Source: an uncultured Sphingomonas sp. (GTDB lineage Bacteria > Pseudomonadota > Alphaproteobacteria > Sphingomonadales > Sphingomonadaceae). Taken from it: a stretch of 64,000 bases of DNA. Both the position numbers and the translations under genes were made by a program. Positions 1-8,501 of this stretch are shown one piece after another (positions within the stretch are counted from its first letter, which is position 1; each line of letters opens with the position of its first letter). The stretch covers positions 21,745-85,744 of the forward strand of contig NZ_CADCVZ010000046.1 of assembly GCF_902806265.1 (NCBI RefSeq), written 5' to 3'. The notes under the pieces were generated by a model. It saw only the letters and a program-made list of their open reading frames with translations, had not been told where the DNA came from and did not search any database.

Positions 1-557
1 GCGGCGTCCGCGGTGTCATGCACTACATGCAGCGCACGGCGGTTCAGTCCTCGCCGGGAATGATCGCGGCCATTACCGATCAGTACATCCCCGGTGGCCC
101 GAAGCACGAGATCGGGGTCCACCCCTTCCGCTGCCGCATGTCGGAACTGAGCATCGGCGACACGCTCAAGACTGCCAGCCGCACCGTCACGCTCGAGGAC
201 ATCGAGCACTTCGCCCATTTCACCGGCGACACCTTCTACGCCCACATGGACGAGGAGGCGGCCAAGGCCTCGCCGGTGTTCGAAGGCCGGGTCGTCCACG
301 GCTACCTGATCCTGAGCTTCGCCGCCGGCCTGTTCGTCGATCCCGACCCCGGCCCGGTGTTGGCCAACACCGGCCTGGAAAGCCTCCGCTTCCTGACGCC
401 GCTTTACCCGGGCGACAGCATGCGGGTGGAGCTGACCGTGCGGGCCAAGTCATTGAAGAGCGGGGACACGGGCGTGGTCCGCTGGGCGGTGGAGATTTTC
501 AATCAAAATGACGAGATGGTCGCGACTTACGACCTCCTGACGGAGAATGTGCCGTAG
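1..557 (+). CDS. paaZ: Phenylacetate ring-opening enzyme PaaZ, C-terminal part (cut by window edge)
   Basis: The reading frame is already open at base 3, so only the end of the gene is present. The visible part is a MaoC-like (R)-hydratase domain. It carries the Asp/His dyad in GDTFYAH, a VVHGY segment and an LESLRF strand, and ends in AVEIFNQNDEMVATYDLLT, closely matching the C-terminus of E. coli PaaZ as I remember it. PaaZ hydrolyses the oxepin ring of activated phenylacetyl-CoA epoxide (hydratase domain) and oxidises the aldehyde (N-terminal domain, outside the window). The segment before the hydratase (MHYMQRTAVQ) is the PaaZ linker rather than a MaoC start, so I do not take Met18 as a true start. 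A stand-alone MaoC protein is the less likely alternative. Confidence 0.8.
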   Translation, partial: GVRGVMHYMQRTAVQSSPGMIAAITDQYIPGGPKHEIGVHPFRCRMSELSIGDTLKTASRTVTLEDIEHFAHFTGDTFYAHMDEEAAKASPVFEGRVVHGYLILSFAAGLFVDPDPGPVLANTGLESLRFLTPLYPGDSMRVELTVRAKSLKSGDTGVVRWAVEIFNQNDEMVATYDLLTENVP

Positions 558-599
558 GCCGCGCGTTGTGCAGGCGAGTTTCCTTGAGGGAGAACCGCC

Positions 600-1067
600 A
601 TGCCCAAGATTAGCGAAGTGATGAGCCGCGATGTCCAGACCGTCACCCCCGAGTCAACCGCGCAGGAAGCCGCCGGCTTCATGCTCCAGGCCGACGCCGG
701 CGCCATTCCCGTGACCGAAGGCGAGCGGGTGATCGGCATGATCACCGACCGCGACATCGCAGTTCGCGGCGTCGCCGAAGGGCGCGGGCCCGACACGCCG
801 GTGCGTGAGCTGATGACAGACGGCGTGGTCACCGCGCGCGAGGACGACGACATCGAAGACATCGCCATCCGCATGAGCGACGAGCAGGTCCGCCGCATGC
901 CGATCGTCGATCAGAACGAGAAGCTCGTCGGGATTGTCAGCCTCGCGGACGTGTCCCGCTCGGACCAGGGCGAAGCGGCCAGCGTGGCGCTGGGCGGCGT
1001 CACCGATCCCGGCGGCCAGCACAACCAGAGCGAAGAGCAGGGCGGCGCCGAGCGCCAGCCGAGCTAG
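600..1067 (+). CDS. CBS-domain pair protein
   Basis: A 155-residue soluble protein made of two CBS motifs (about residues 5-60 and 70-125). They show the typical V-x-P-x-x-T/S-hydrophobic pattern, ITDRDI in the first and VGIVSLADVS in the second. The last 30 residues are Gly/Gln/Glu-rich and probably disordered. Tandem CBS domains usually bind adenosyl ligands such as AMP or ATP and sense energy state, but no effector domain is attached, so the partner is unknown. The ATG lies about 8 bases after a GAGGGAG ribosome-binding site. It appears to be a single gene, ending against an inverted repeat that separates it from the oppositely oriented atp operon. Confidence 0.85.
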   Translation: MPKISEVMSRDVQTVTPESTAQEAAGFMLQADAGAIPVTEGERVIGMITDRDIAVRGVAEGRGPDTPVRELMTDGVVTAREDDDIEDIAIRMSDEQVRRMPIVDQNEKLVGIVSLADVSRSDQGEAASVALGGVTDPGGQHNQSEEQGGAERQPS

Positions 1068-1070
1068 TTG

Positions 1071-1149
1071 CGTCTTTCCGGCGGAGGCCGGGACCAGACG
1101 ACAAGCGGAGTGCTGGTGACCTGAGGTCCCGGCCTCCGCCGGGACGACG
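1071..1149. repeat. Inverted repeat (REP-like) between convergent genes
   Basis: Two 25-base arms (1071-1095 and 1125-1149) are complementary with only two mismatches; the inner 18 bases (1078-1095 with 1125-1142) pair perfectly. They enclose a loop of about 29 bases. The arms contain CGGCGGAGGCCGGGA, nearly the same core as the arms at 12128-12209 and a single arm at 30131-30156, so this is one copy of an interspersed family. It fills the gap between a plus-strand CBS gene and the minus-strand atpF gene, so it could also work as a two-way terminator, though no T-run follows. Confidence 0.8.
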
Positions 1150-1713
1150 TTATTGAACCCGGCCGATCCCGGCGATCGCCTGATCGATCAGCGCGCGGTC
1201 CGTCGAGCCGTCGTTCCGCTCGACGATAATCCGCGCTGCGGCCCGCGCCGCCGCATCGGCCGCAGTGGCCCGCAGCTGCTGCACCGCCGAGCGCTCCTCG
1301 GCGGCAATCTTGTCTTCAGCCATGCGGGTCCGCCGCTCGACCAGCGCCTGCGCGTCCGCCTCCGCCTTGGTCCGGATAGCGTCGGCCTCATGCCGTGCGC
1401 GCTCGACCATGGCCGCGGCATCGGCCTCGGCGGCCCGCGACTTCGCCTCATACTCGGACTTGAGCTGCTCGGCCTCCGCCCGTAGCGCCGCGGCTTCGTC
1501 GAGCTGCGCGCGGATGGCCGCGATCTTGGCGTCCAGGCTCTTGCCGATCGCGCCGGGCACCTTCTTCCACAGCATGGCGAGAACCACGATCAACATCGCC
1601 AACCCGACCAGCATGGTCGCGTCGAAGCCGAGCGCCTTCGGGTCGACCTGGTGCTCGATCCCGGCCTCGACCTGAGTGTGCGTCTCGCGTTGGATCTCAG
1701 CGGCCACGGGCAA
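1150..1713 (-). CDS. atpF: ATP synthase Fo subunit b
   Basis: A 187-residue protein with a leading cytoplasmic or periplasmic tail, one membrane segment (about residues 32-49) and a long charged Ala/Glu/Arg-rich coiled coil to the end. This is the peripheral stalk that ties F1 to Fo. It is last in the atpI-atpB-atpE-atpF'-atpF operon, and its start overlaps the end of the preceding b' gene by 17 bases. Having two different b-type subunits is normal for alphaproteobacteria and phototrophs. The F1 genes are not in the window, as expected for the split alphaproteobacterial arrangement. Which of the two is b and which b' is assigned by gene order. Confidence 0.9.
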   Translation of the reverse strand: MPVAAEIQRETHTQVEAGIEHQVDPKALGFDATMLVGLAMLIVVLAMLWKKVPGAIGKSLDAKIAAIRAQLDEAAALRAEAEQLKSEYEAKSRAAEADAAAMVERARHEADAIRTKAEADAQALVERRTRMAEDKIAAEERSAVQQLRATAADAAARAAARIIVERNDGSTDRALIDQAIAGIGRVQ

Positions 1714-2194
1714 GCTCCTGCTGAACGGCGACCTGCGCTACAGCCGGTTCAACCGTCATCCCCGCCACCCGCTGCACCATCGCCGCTGCAGCTTCCGAAG
1801 CGACAGTCTCGATTTCGGCCTTAGCGGAGGAGCGCGCTTCGGCGATACGACGACTCGCCAGCTCGAGCTTGCCCGCCGCGAACCGATCCGCTTCCGATAC
1901 CCGCGCCTCCGTCGCCCGTGCCGCTTCGGCCTTGGCCTCCGCCGCTAGCTTGGCAGACTCCGCCCGGCTGCGATCCATCTGCTCACGATATTGCTCTTCC
2001 AGACGGTCGGCCGTCTCGCGAGCGGTTGCCGCTTCCTGGAGGTCGGCCGCGATCCGAGCGTCGCGCTTGTCCACTGTGCCCTGGATCTTGGGCACCATGC
2101 CCAGACCCACGATCAGGAAGATCGCGCCAAAGACGATCGCCAGCCAGAACAGCTGCGAAGCGTAGATCTCACCGATCTGTGCAATTTGAGGCAT
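1697..2194 (-). CDS. atpF': ATP synthase Fo subunit b'
   Basis: A 165-residue b'-type stalk subunit (also called atpG in some annotations). It starts MPQIAQIGEIYASQLFW, has a single membrane segment at about residues 11-33, then a polar coiled coil rich in Ala, Glu and Arg. A longer reading frame extends 22 codons upstream, but that leader lacks any conserved feature, and this family starts at MPQ, so I use the ATG at 2194. The b' subunit forms a heterodimer with b in the peripheral stalk. It lies about 100 bases downstream of atpE and overlaps atpF. Confidence 0.9.
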   Translation of the reverse strand: MPQIAQIGEIYASQLFWLAIVFGAIFLIVGLGMVPKIQGTVDKRDARIAADLQEAATARETADRLEEQYREQMDRSRAESAKLAAEAKAEAARATEARVSEADRFAAGKLELASRRIAEARSSAKAEIETVASEAAAAMVQRVAGMTVEPAVAQVAVQQELARGR

Positions 2195-2292
2195 TGGCTT
2201 CCCGCTTGATCCACCGCTCACCTGGAGCCTGTCGGAGGGTGTCCGGAGACGCCTCGACAAGCTCAGCGTGAGCGCCTGTGTGGAGGCTGTCC

Positions 2293-2520
2293 TTACGCGA
2301 CGAACAGCAGGATCATTGCCACCACGAACGCCAGCAGGCCGAGCAACTCGGCCGCGGCGAAGCCGATGAACAGGCGACCCTGCTGGCTGTCGGCAGCGGC
2401 CGGATTACGCAGCGCGCTCTCCAGGAACGAGCCGAACACGTTACCCACGCCCAGCGCGGCCATACCGACGCCGATCGCGGCGAGACCGGCACCGAGCAGC
2501 TTTGCGGCTTCTGCGTCCAT
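2293..2520 (-). CDS. atpE: ATP synthase Fo subunit c
   Basis: A 75-residue hairpin of two membrane helices forming the proton-driven rotor ring. The first helix carries the glycine repeat GAGLAAIGVGMAALGVG, the polar loop contains RNPAA, and the ion-binding acid is Glu58 in AAAELLGLLAF. There is no extra Gln/Ser/Thr set typical of sodium-binding c rings next to this Glu, so proton coupling is expected. It lies between atpB and atpF' in the same direction. Confidence 0.95.
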   Translation of the reverse strand: MDAEAAKLLGAGLAAIGVGMAALGVGNVFGSFLESALRNPAAADSQQGRLFIGFAAAELLGLLAFVVAMILLFVA

Positions 2521-2550
2521 GATGAAAACTCCCTTTGTGTTATCTTGTGG

Positions 2551-3342
2551 TTAGTGAAGGTTGATCGCGTCGTTGAGGTACAGGCTCGTCAGCAGTGCGA
2601 AGACATAGGCCTGGATGGCGGCAACCAGCAGCTCCAGCGCGCTGATGCCGATCATCAGGATCAGCGAAGGCAGGCTCACCACCGGCGCCACCCATAGCGC
2701 CTCGGCATTGAGCCCGTTGATCACGAAGCCAGCCAGCACCTTCAGGAGGATATGCCCCGCCGTCATGGCCACGAACAATCGCAGCGCCAGGCTGAACGGC
2801 CGGACCATGAAGGACACGAACTCGACCGGCACCAGGATCGGCATCATCCACCAAGGCGCGCCGTGCGGCACGAACAGGCTGAAGAAGTGAAAGCCGTGCT
2901 TGGCGAAGCCGACGACCAGCACGATCGCAAACGAAACCACAGCCAGGACCGCGGTAACTGTCAGGTGGCTAGTGACGGTGAAGGGGTGCACGCCCGGGAT
3001 CACGCCCAGCGGCAGCAGACCGAGCAGGTTGGCAAACAGGATGAACATGAACAGCGAGAAGACGTAGGGCACGAACTTGCGCCCGGCCGGGCCGATGTTC
3101 GTCTCCATCATGTTGGTGATGAAGCCGGTGACGCCCTCGACGGCCATCTGCCAGCGGCCGGGGACCAGCTGCCGCTTCATCCCGCCTAGCATGAACAGCC
3201 ACACGGCCACTAACGTGAGCAGCATCCATAGCGAGCTGTTGGTAAAAGCGATCGACTGTCCCGCAATCTGCCAGTCCTGGCCGAACAAAGGTTCGACCTG
3301 AAATTGGTGCATCGGATCAATCTTGCCCGATTCAGCGGCCAC
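2551..3342 (-). CDS. atpB: ATP synthase Fo subunit a
   Basis: A 263-residue membrane protein with about six hydrophobic segments. It forms the proton half-channels next to the c ring. The essential arginine is Arg188 in SLALRLFVAMTAGH, the counterpart of E. coli Arg210. I prefer the first Met (MAAESGKIDPMHQF), giving an 11-base overlap with the end of atpI. A start at Met11 is possible. Second gene of the Fo operon. Confidence 0.95.
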   Translation of the reverse strand: MAAESGKIDPMHQFQVEPLFGQDWQIAGQSIAFTNSSLWMLLTLVAVWLFMLGGMKRQLVPGRWQMAVEGVTGFITNMMETNIGPAGRKFVPYVFSLFMFILFANLLGLLPLGVIPGVHPFTVTSHLTVTAVLAVVSFAIVLVVGFAKHGFHFFSLFVPHGAPWWMMPILVPVEFVSFMVRPFSLALRLFVAMTAGHILLKVLAGFVINGLNAEALWVAPVVSLPSLILMIGISALELLVAAIQAYVFALLTSLYLNDAINLH

Positions 3343-3667
3343 TTAAGTCGTCCTTCGTCTTCGCCATCGACAATTTGATGATGCTCCAAAAGCCGCCGAC
3401 CGTGCCAAGCACCAGACCTACGACCAAGAGCAGGTGCCCCGTATCGAATAGCTCATCGAGCAACCATCCGATCAGCGCACCACCAAGCAAGCCCCCCAGG
3501 AGATAGGACAGTACGCGATTGCCGAGCTGCTCGTTCGCATCGGCCGTCGCCCCCTGTCCGGTCCTGACCGCTTCCTCGCGCTGCGCCCGCTCGAGCCGCT
3601 GTTCCAGCCGGTCGAGCCGCGCGTCGGGGGGAAGCTTCGGATCCTGCCCGGGCTCCTCTTCCGCCAT
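3332..3667 (-). CDS. atpI: ATP synthase accessory protein AtpI/AtpZ
   Basis: A 111-residue protein with a charged N-terminal half (residues 1-50, predicted helix with DRLEQRLERAQ) and two membrane helices around residues 53-70 and 78-98. This is the layout of the AtpI/AtpZ family, which assists c-ring assembly or ion uptake and heads the atp operon in many bacteria. It is the first gene of the Fo operon here, so the operon promoter should lie in the 148-base gap upstream (3668-3815). Confidence 0.85.
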   Translation of the reverse strand: MAEEEPGQDPKLPPDARLDRLEQRLERAQREEAVRTGQGATADANEQLGNRVLSYLLGGLLGGALIGWLLDELFDTGHLLLVVGLVLGTVGGFWSIIKLSMAKTKDDLSGR

Positions 3668-3760
3668 GACCTACTCTCCATGTGCGCGGCGACGCTCGGG
3701 AATGAGCGCCTGTCCGCGAAAGGCAAGGGACATGGCGGCGTGAGAGCCCGCCAAGGCGCC

Positions 3761-3777
3761 GCCCCTTTAGAAAGGGC
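3761..3777. terminator. Possible short hairpin downstream of ydbL
   Basis: The sequence GCCCCTTTAGAAAGGGC folds into a short GC-capped hairpin with one bulge. It lies about 40 bases past the ydbL stop and before the atpI start, in the only sizeable gap between the two minus-strand operons. It has no convincing T-run, so termination is only a suggestion. Confidence 0.3.
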
Positions 3778-3815
3778 GTGCGGGCGCGTCAACCGTGCGG
3801 CGACTGGCGAGCGGC

Positions 3816-4199
3816 TCAGCCGCCGCGGCAATACTCCGGCACTGGCGCGCGCTGGCCGGCAAGCCGCCGCTGCCATACCCCGTCGCTCAGCAGATATGAT
3901 TCGCCCACCGCCACCCGCCCGAGCAGTGTGCAGCCAGCGGTGATCCCCACTTCCTGCGGGCTCACACCGCGGCGCCCGGCCAGGCGGGTGAAGAGCGCAC
4001 GGCGGCGGATGTTCACCGCTTCGGTCTGCGAGCGCACAAGACCCGACGAGGGCTGCGCGGCATAGCCGAGATAGCCATCGTAGCGCTCGCCGACCACACC
4101 CGCCGCTCGCGCCTGCGCCAGCCCCGCCGGGCCCTGCGCGCTCACCGGCGGCGCCATGCCCAGCACGGCCGCCAACAGCATCAGCCGCCACTGCTTCAT
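3816..4199 (-). CDS. ydbL: YdbL-like periplasmic protein (DUF1318)
   Basis: A 127-residue exported protein with a clear signal peptide (MKQWRLMLLAAVLGMAPPVSA, cleavage near AQG). The mature part holds the DUF1318 pattern: LAQARAAGVVGERYDGYLGY, then a helix with RRALFTRLAGRRGVSPQEVG and a closing GVWQRR. In E. coli YdbL modulates the YdbH-YnbE bridge between the inner and outer membranes. Here it is the last gene of ydbH-ynbE-ydbL, with its ATG overlapping the ynbE stop by 4 bases, so it is very likely co-translated. The C-terminus is slightly longer than the E. coli protein and has an extra Cys. Confidence 0.85.
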   Translation of the reverse strand: MKQWRLMLLAAVLGMAPPVSAQGPAGLAQARAAGVVGERYDGYLGYAAQPSSGLVRSQTEAVNIRRRALFTRLAGRRGVSPQEVGITAGCTLLGRVAVGESYLLSDGVWQRRLAGQRAPVPEYCRGG

Positions 4200-4429
4200 C
4201 GGGTCGAACCCGGGTTGGGAGGAGTCGTTGGCGTTGTGCCCGGAAAGGCATCCGGATTCTGGTTGATGAGTTGCTCCACGTCACGCTGCAGCCGCACCAG
4301 CACTTCCTGCCGGATCGTCACGTTGAGGTTGATCTCGATCGGCTTTTCCGGAGTCTTCACCGAAATGCATCCCGTCAGCGCCGGCATGAGCAGCGCGGCA
4401 ACAAACAGGCGCAAGGGAGTGACTTTCAT
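4196..4429 (-). CDS. ynbE: YnbE-like outer-membrane lipoprotein
   Basis: A 77-residue lipoprotein. The signal sequence ends in the lipobox ALTGC, with Cys21 as the lipidated residue. The mature region has a short strand (KPIEINLNVTI) and then RQEVLVRLQRDVEQLI, the conserved YnbE core, followed by a Pro/Thr-rich tail. In E. coli YnbE caps the C-terminal beta-groove of YdbH at the outer membrane. Both ends overlap neighbours by ATGA (ydbH upstream, ydbL downstream), tying the three products together stoichiometrically. Confidence 0.85.
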   Translation of the reverse strand: MKVTPLRLFVAALLMPALTGCISVKTPEKPIEINLNVTIRQEVLVRLQRDVEQLINQNPDAFPGTTPTTPPNPGSTR

Positions 4430-7400
4430 GGGCGGGACCTCGTGCTGGGCTCGGGGGTGACTTGTTCGTCGACGGGCGTCTGCGTCTGGCTGGTTGCTTC
4501 CTCGCGGCGGCGGACCTCTGTGGTGATGCCGGGGATCTCCTCCAGCGGCCGGTCCAGCGTGGTGGAGATGATCGCGCGGGGATCGCGCATCGACTTGGCG
4601 GTGGCGATCAGGGCGCGGAACGGTCCGCGGATCGTCACATTGAGCCGGATCGGCAACTTGCTGGTGACGCTTCGGATCAGCCGCTGCGTACGGGTCGTGC
4701 CGCCCAGTGCCACGCCGTCGATGGTCAGCCGCGTCGCGAACTCGCCCGCCAGATCGCCGTCCAGCCGGATGATCATGGAGCGGAAGCGCAGGTCGCGCAG
4801 CGCATTGAACGCGATGTTGCCCATCAGGCCGAGGTTGGCCCGGTTCACCACCCCATTGTAGCTGAGGCTGCCACCCGGCGCCCGCGAGTCGAGCTTGCCG
4901 CCGACGATCCGTCCGCCGCTCTCATCGAAGGTCATCGGCAGCACGCCGTCGAACACGCCAGTCGCGCCGATCTCCTTGAAGCCGAAGCTCTGGACGAAGC
5001 GGTTGGCGTCGAGCCCGACAACCTCGAAGGTCAGCCGCTTGGCCGAGGGCCGGCCCAGGCTGAGCAGCGTTTCCTGCAGGACCAGCTGGCCGCCCATGAA
5101 GGGCCAGCGTCCGCTTTCGACCCGGACCTGCTGGCCGGGCAACAGCTGGTAGGTGATAATCCCGTTCTCGACGAGGATGCCGGGGTTGATGCTGGCGACT
5201 TGCATCGTCTGCCCGGGCGCGGTCTCGAGCGCCAGCAGATCGGTGAACCGCATGGTGCCCTTGAGGCCCGTCACCGGACCGAAGGCTGCGGCAAGGTCAA
5301 GGTCGTCGGTGCTGAATTCGCCGGTCGAGGTCACCCCCTCGCCGTACCAGGCGATCCGCCCCTGGCCGTAAATCGTGCCGTCGATCAGCGCGATCTGGCC
5401 TTCGGTGAGACGGGTGAGCTGCTCGGGCTGGAGGCGCGGACCAAAGGCGATGCCCGGAACGTCGAGTGTCGCACCGCCGGTCCCTGTCGACAGCCGGTGA
5501 TCGATCGCGACCTCCGTCACCCGCGTTCCGGTGGCCGGGTGGCGCAAGGTGCCGGTAGCGCGGATGCGGTCGTCGCCCAGTGTGAAGCGCGCGTCCTCAG
5601 TGCGCAGCGGGTAGAAGCGCGGCGCCTCCAAGCGGTCGGATGCGGTCAGCGCCCCGTCGACGGTCAGCCGCGACTTGTACAGCAACCAGTTACCCGACAT
5701 CTCGCTGAGCGCGATCGGAACGCGGCCGATCACCCCGTCCGCGCCGTCGAAGCGGCCACGGATGCCGCTGCCGCCAAAGGTCCCGGTCGCCGCATTGGCG
5801 TTGAGCAGGATCGGCGATTCGGGCCTCCCCATGCGCACGTTTACCCCGGCCAGCCGGAAGTCCTCCGGGCCGGTGAACGTCGCCCGCTCCGAGCGCAGCG
5901 CGAAGGGCGAGGCGCCGAGCCGGCCGTTCAGCACTAGGTTGCTGGTCCCCGCACCGACCCGCACTGCACCGCCGGGCGCACGATAGACGATGGCGTGTCC
6001 GGTTGCGCACACCGGCAGGCTAGTGCTGCCCAGCCGCAGCCCGCCCAGCCGCAGCGAAGCGAAGCGCACGTCGCTGCAGCCACGGCCGAACTCCAGGGCG
6101 CCGCCGCGACCTACCCGGCCATTGATCGGCACGCGCAGGCCGCGCACCTCGCCGCCCGAGACCGGCCCGTCGAGCAGCGCCACCGTCTGGATGTTGGTCG
6201 ACCCGTCGCGGGCCGCGGCGAAGTTGATCGGCGCCAGCGCCAGCCGCGCACCGTCGGCGGCATAGGGCGCCACCCGCACCGTTCCGCTTATCGGCGCCCC
6301 GCTTCGGGGCTGATTGAGCGCGATGCGGGTGGTCGGAAGGCCGCCGCCCTGCGTCGCGATGTCGCCGTCGATCCGCAGCCGGTTGCCGGGCCAGTAGTAG
6401 GTGATCCCGTCGCCCCCGCCGACCTGGATGCGCGCTCCCGAAGCGGTTCGGACGTTGGCGGTCTCGATCCGCACCGCTCCGCCACCGGGAAAGTTGACCA
6501 GCCGCAGGCTGCCAGCAGCGTTCATGTCCCTGGTCGCGCCCTCGAGACCGCGGCGCAGCGCCGCCGCGAGCGGTTCCAACGGCGTATCGTTTGTGCCGCG
6601 GAGCGCATCGGTGAGGCCCGCCGTCAAGGAGGGCGCCAGGTCTGCGTTCTGCGCCGCATAGTCGGCCACCAGTGTGATGTTGCCCTGGGCCGCGTTCAGC
6701 AGGTAGCTCCCGTCGAGTCGCGTCCTCTCCGCCTGGATCTCACTCAGGCGCGCGCCACGGGCGGCGAGCTTGACCGTGCCCAGGATGCGGGTCGGCTCGC
6801 CGGCGAAGGTCAGGCCCGCGTTCAGGCCGGCCAGCCCATTCACCCCCGCAGTCAAGGCGGTCGCGCTCATCCGGCCGCGACCAGTGAAGCGCTCGAATGC
6901 CTCGCTGAAGCGGCTGTCGATCTCGAACCGCGGCTGAGCGATCGCGATGTTGCTCGACGGACAACGGAAGCTGCTGGCCGACAGCGGTCCGCTGACCCGC
7001 GGCCGCCGCGCGCTGACCGAAACGCGCACGTTCGCGCGCATGTCGGCCAGGGTGCAGCGGCCCGCGTCCAGCTGCGGGCTCGCGGCCGCAAGCCGTCCTC
7101 GGAAGCCGCCGGTCAGGTTGCCCGCGCCCTCCACAGCCACCCCCAGCGGACCGTACGGCGTAGCCAAGGCGATGGAGGTATCCGCCACGTCGACGGTGAC
7201 ATCCGGCAGGGTAAAGGGCTTGCCGCTGGGCGGCGGGAGCAGCCGGTCGAGCTGTCCCCAGCTGACCCGGTTGCCGACCACCCGGCCGTTCAGCCGCACC
7301 CCGCGCGCGACCACCCGAAAGATCTCCACCCGGCCCGTCAGGTGGATGCGCATCTGCACCTGGGCGACGCGCGCAGTCAGATCAGGGTTGGCGGGATCGC

Positions 7401-7653
7401 CGATCACCAGGTTGCTGAGCTGCTGGGTGCGCAGGCCGACGCGATCAAGCCGGTAGCTGGCCTGCACGCCGCGGCGCTCCATCTCGCGCGCGAGGATGTC
7501 ATTGGCGAGCGGCCGGCGCTGGGTCCACAAGACGCCCAGCGCGACGATCAACAGGCCCAGGAACCCAAGCAGCCCCCAGCCGAGCGCGCGTGGCCAGCGA
7601 CGCCGAACTACGACCTCCTGGTGGGGAGCTTGCTCACCCGTCAGTTGGTCCAT
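4426..7653 (-). CDS. ydbH: AsmA-like intermembrane bridge protein YdbH
   Basis: A 1075-residue protein anchored by one N-terminal membrane helix (about residues 25-46, after the basic stretch VVRRRWPRALG). The rest is a long, repetitive, beta-rich region with many short strands, as expected for the AsmA-like/DUF3971 groove that carries phospholipids across the periplasm. E. coli has three partly redundant members (YhdP, TamB, YdbH). The identification rests on overall architecture plus the diagnostic partners ynbE and ydbL directly downstream. The C-terminal 40 residues are polar and Thr/Glu-rich. The start ATG at 7653 faces radC across a gap of about 80 bases. Confidence 0.85.
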   Translation of the reverse strand: MDQLTGEQAPHQEVVVRRRWPRALGWGLLGFLGLLIVALGVLWTQRRPLANDILAREMERRGVQASYRLDRVGLRTQQLSNLVIGDPANPDLTARVAQVQMRIHLTGRVEIFRVVARGVRLNGRVVGNRVSWGQLDRLLPPPSGKPFTLPDVTVDVADTSIALATPYGPLGVAVEGAGNLTGGFRGRLAAASPQLDAGRCTLADMRANVRVSVSARRPRVSGPLSASSFRCPSSNIAIAQPRFEIDSRFSEAFERFTGRGRMSATALTAGVNGLAGLNAGLTFAGEPTRILGTVKLAARGARLSEIQAERTRLDGSYLLNAAQGNITLVADYAAQNADLAPSLTAGLTDALRGTNDTPLEPLAAALRRGLEGATRDMNAAGSLRLVNFPGGGAVRIETANVRTASGARIQVGGGDGITYYWPGNRLRIDGDIATQGGGLPTTRIALNQPRSGAPISGTVRVAPYAADGARLALAPINFAAARDGSTNIQTVALLDGPVSGGEVRGLRVPINGRVGRGGALEFGRGCSDVRFASLRLGGLRLGSTSLPVCATGHAIVYRAPGGAVRVGAGTSNLVLNGRLGASPFALRSERATFTGPEDFRLAGVNVRMGRPESPILLNANAATGTFGGSGIRGRFDGADGVIGRVPIALSEMSGNWLLYKSRLTVDGALTASDRLEAPRFYPLRTEDARFTLGDDRIRATGTLRHPATGTRVTEVAIDHRLSTGTGGATLDVPGIAFGPRLQPEQLTRLTEGQIALIDGTIYGQGRIAWYGEGVTSTGEFSTDDLDLAAAFGPVTGLKGTMRFTDLLALETAPGQTMQVASINPGILVENGIITYQLLPGQQVRVESGRWPFMGGQLVLQETLLSLGRPSAKRLTFEVVGLDANRFVQSFGFKEIGATGVFDGVLPMTFDESGGRIVGGKLDSRAPGGSLSYNGVVNRANLGLMGNIAFNALRDLRFRSMIIRLDGDLAGEFATRLTIDGVALGGTTRTQRLIRSVTSKLPIRLNVTIRGPFRALIATAKSMRDPRAIISTTLDRPLEEIPGITTEVRRREEATSQTQTPVDEQVTPEPSTRSRP

Positions 7654-7731
7654 TACGTCCGCGCCACCATCGTTGTTTTAACCTCGAATCATTACGGCCG
7701 TTCCGCCCCCGGCACGAAGGAGTACCACCGC

Positions 7732-8442
7732 TTGCCGTCCGTTCAGCCTAACCTGTTGCCGGGAGACAACAAGCCGGCCGGGTCCGACGGGCACCGCGCG
7801 CGCCTCCGGCAACGGCTGCTGGACGGCGGCGGCGATGCTCTACTCGACCATGAGCTGGTTGAATATCTGCTGACTTTGGCCATCCCGCGCCGGGACACCA
7901 AGCCCTTGGCCAAGCGGCTGATTTCCAGCTTCGGCGGGGTCGGGCCGCTGCTTTCCGCCTCGCCCGACGCGCTCCGGCGGGAAGGCCTGACCGACGGGGT
8001 GATCGGCGCGCTGGCGATCGCCCGGGCGACGGCCCTGCGGCTGCTCGAGACCCGGATCGAGGGCCGCCCACTGATCGCGAGCTGGGACGCGCTCGGCGAC
8101 TACCTTCAGGCGACCATGGCGCACGATCCGGTCGAGGAGGTCCGCGTGCTGTTCCTCAACGCCAAGAACCTGCTGCTCGCCAACGAGGCGATGTGGCGCG
8201 GCTCGGTCGACGAAGCCTCGGTCCACGTCCGCGAAGTCATCAGCCGCGCCATCGCGCTCGGCGCCACCGCCATCATCATCGTCCACAACCACCCGAGCGG
8301 CGATCCCACCCCCAGCCAAGCCGACATCCGCCTCACCCGCGACCTGGTCGACGCCGGGCGGCACATGAAGGTCACAGTGCACGACCATGTGATCGTCGGC
8401 GCAACGGGGCGGACGAGCTTGCGGGCGCAGGGCTTGATCTAG
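7732..8442 (+). CDS. radC: RadC/JAMM-domain DNA repair-associated protein
   Basis: A 236-residue protein. The N-terminal part (to about 100) carries a helix-hairpin-helix-like region (LISSFGGVGPLLSASPDAL). The C-terminal part is the RadC metal-dependent JAMM/MPN domain with HNHPSGDPTPSQAD, which supplies the zinc ligands. I set the start at TTG 7732 because a strong AAGGAG lies 9 bases upstream and the conserved part begins shortly after. The much longer upstream open frame runs antisense to ydbH and is not real. RadC proteins are probably nucleases or helicase partners, but their job is poorly defined. Confidence 0.88.
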   Translation: MPSVQPNLLPGDNKPAGSDGHRARLRQRLLDGGGDALLDHELVEYLLTLAIPRRDTKPLAKRLISSFGGVGPLLSASPDALRREGLTDGVIGALAIARATALRLLETRIEGRPLIASWDALGDYLQATMAHDPVEEVRVLFLNAKNLLLANEAMWRGSVDEASVHVREVISRAIALGATAIIIVHNHPSGDPTPSQADIRLTRDLVDAGRHMKVTVHDHVIVGATGRTSLRAQGLI

Positions 8443-8501
8443 ACGGTTGATGTCAGCTCACGACCATTGCGGACGTTCGCGAAGGCGCTAGGCTTTGCTG
8501 A

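Noticed and set aside
4462..5937. Plus-strand ORF of 491 codons opposite ydbH
   Set aside because: Antisense shadow with no motif and a composition typical of reverse-frame GC-rich code.
5995..7731. Upstream extension of the radC frame (would make an 815-residue protein)
   Set aside because: It runs antisense to ydbH, is Arg/Ala/Pro-rich and not conserved; radC has a strong ribosome-binding site at TTG 7732.
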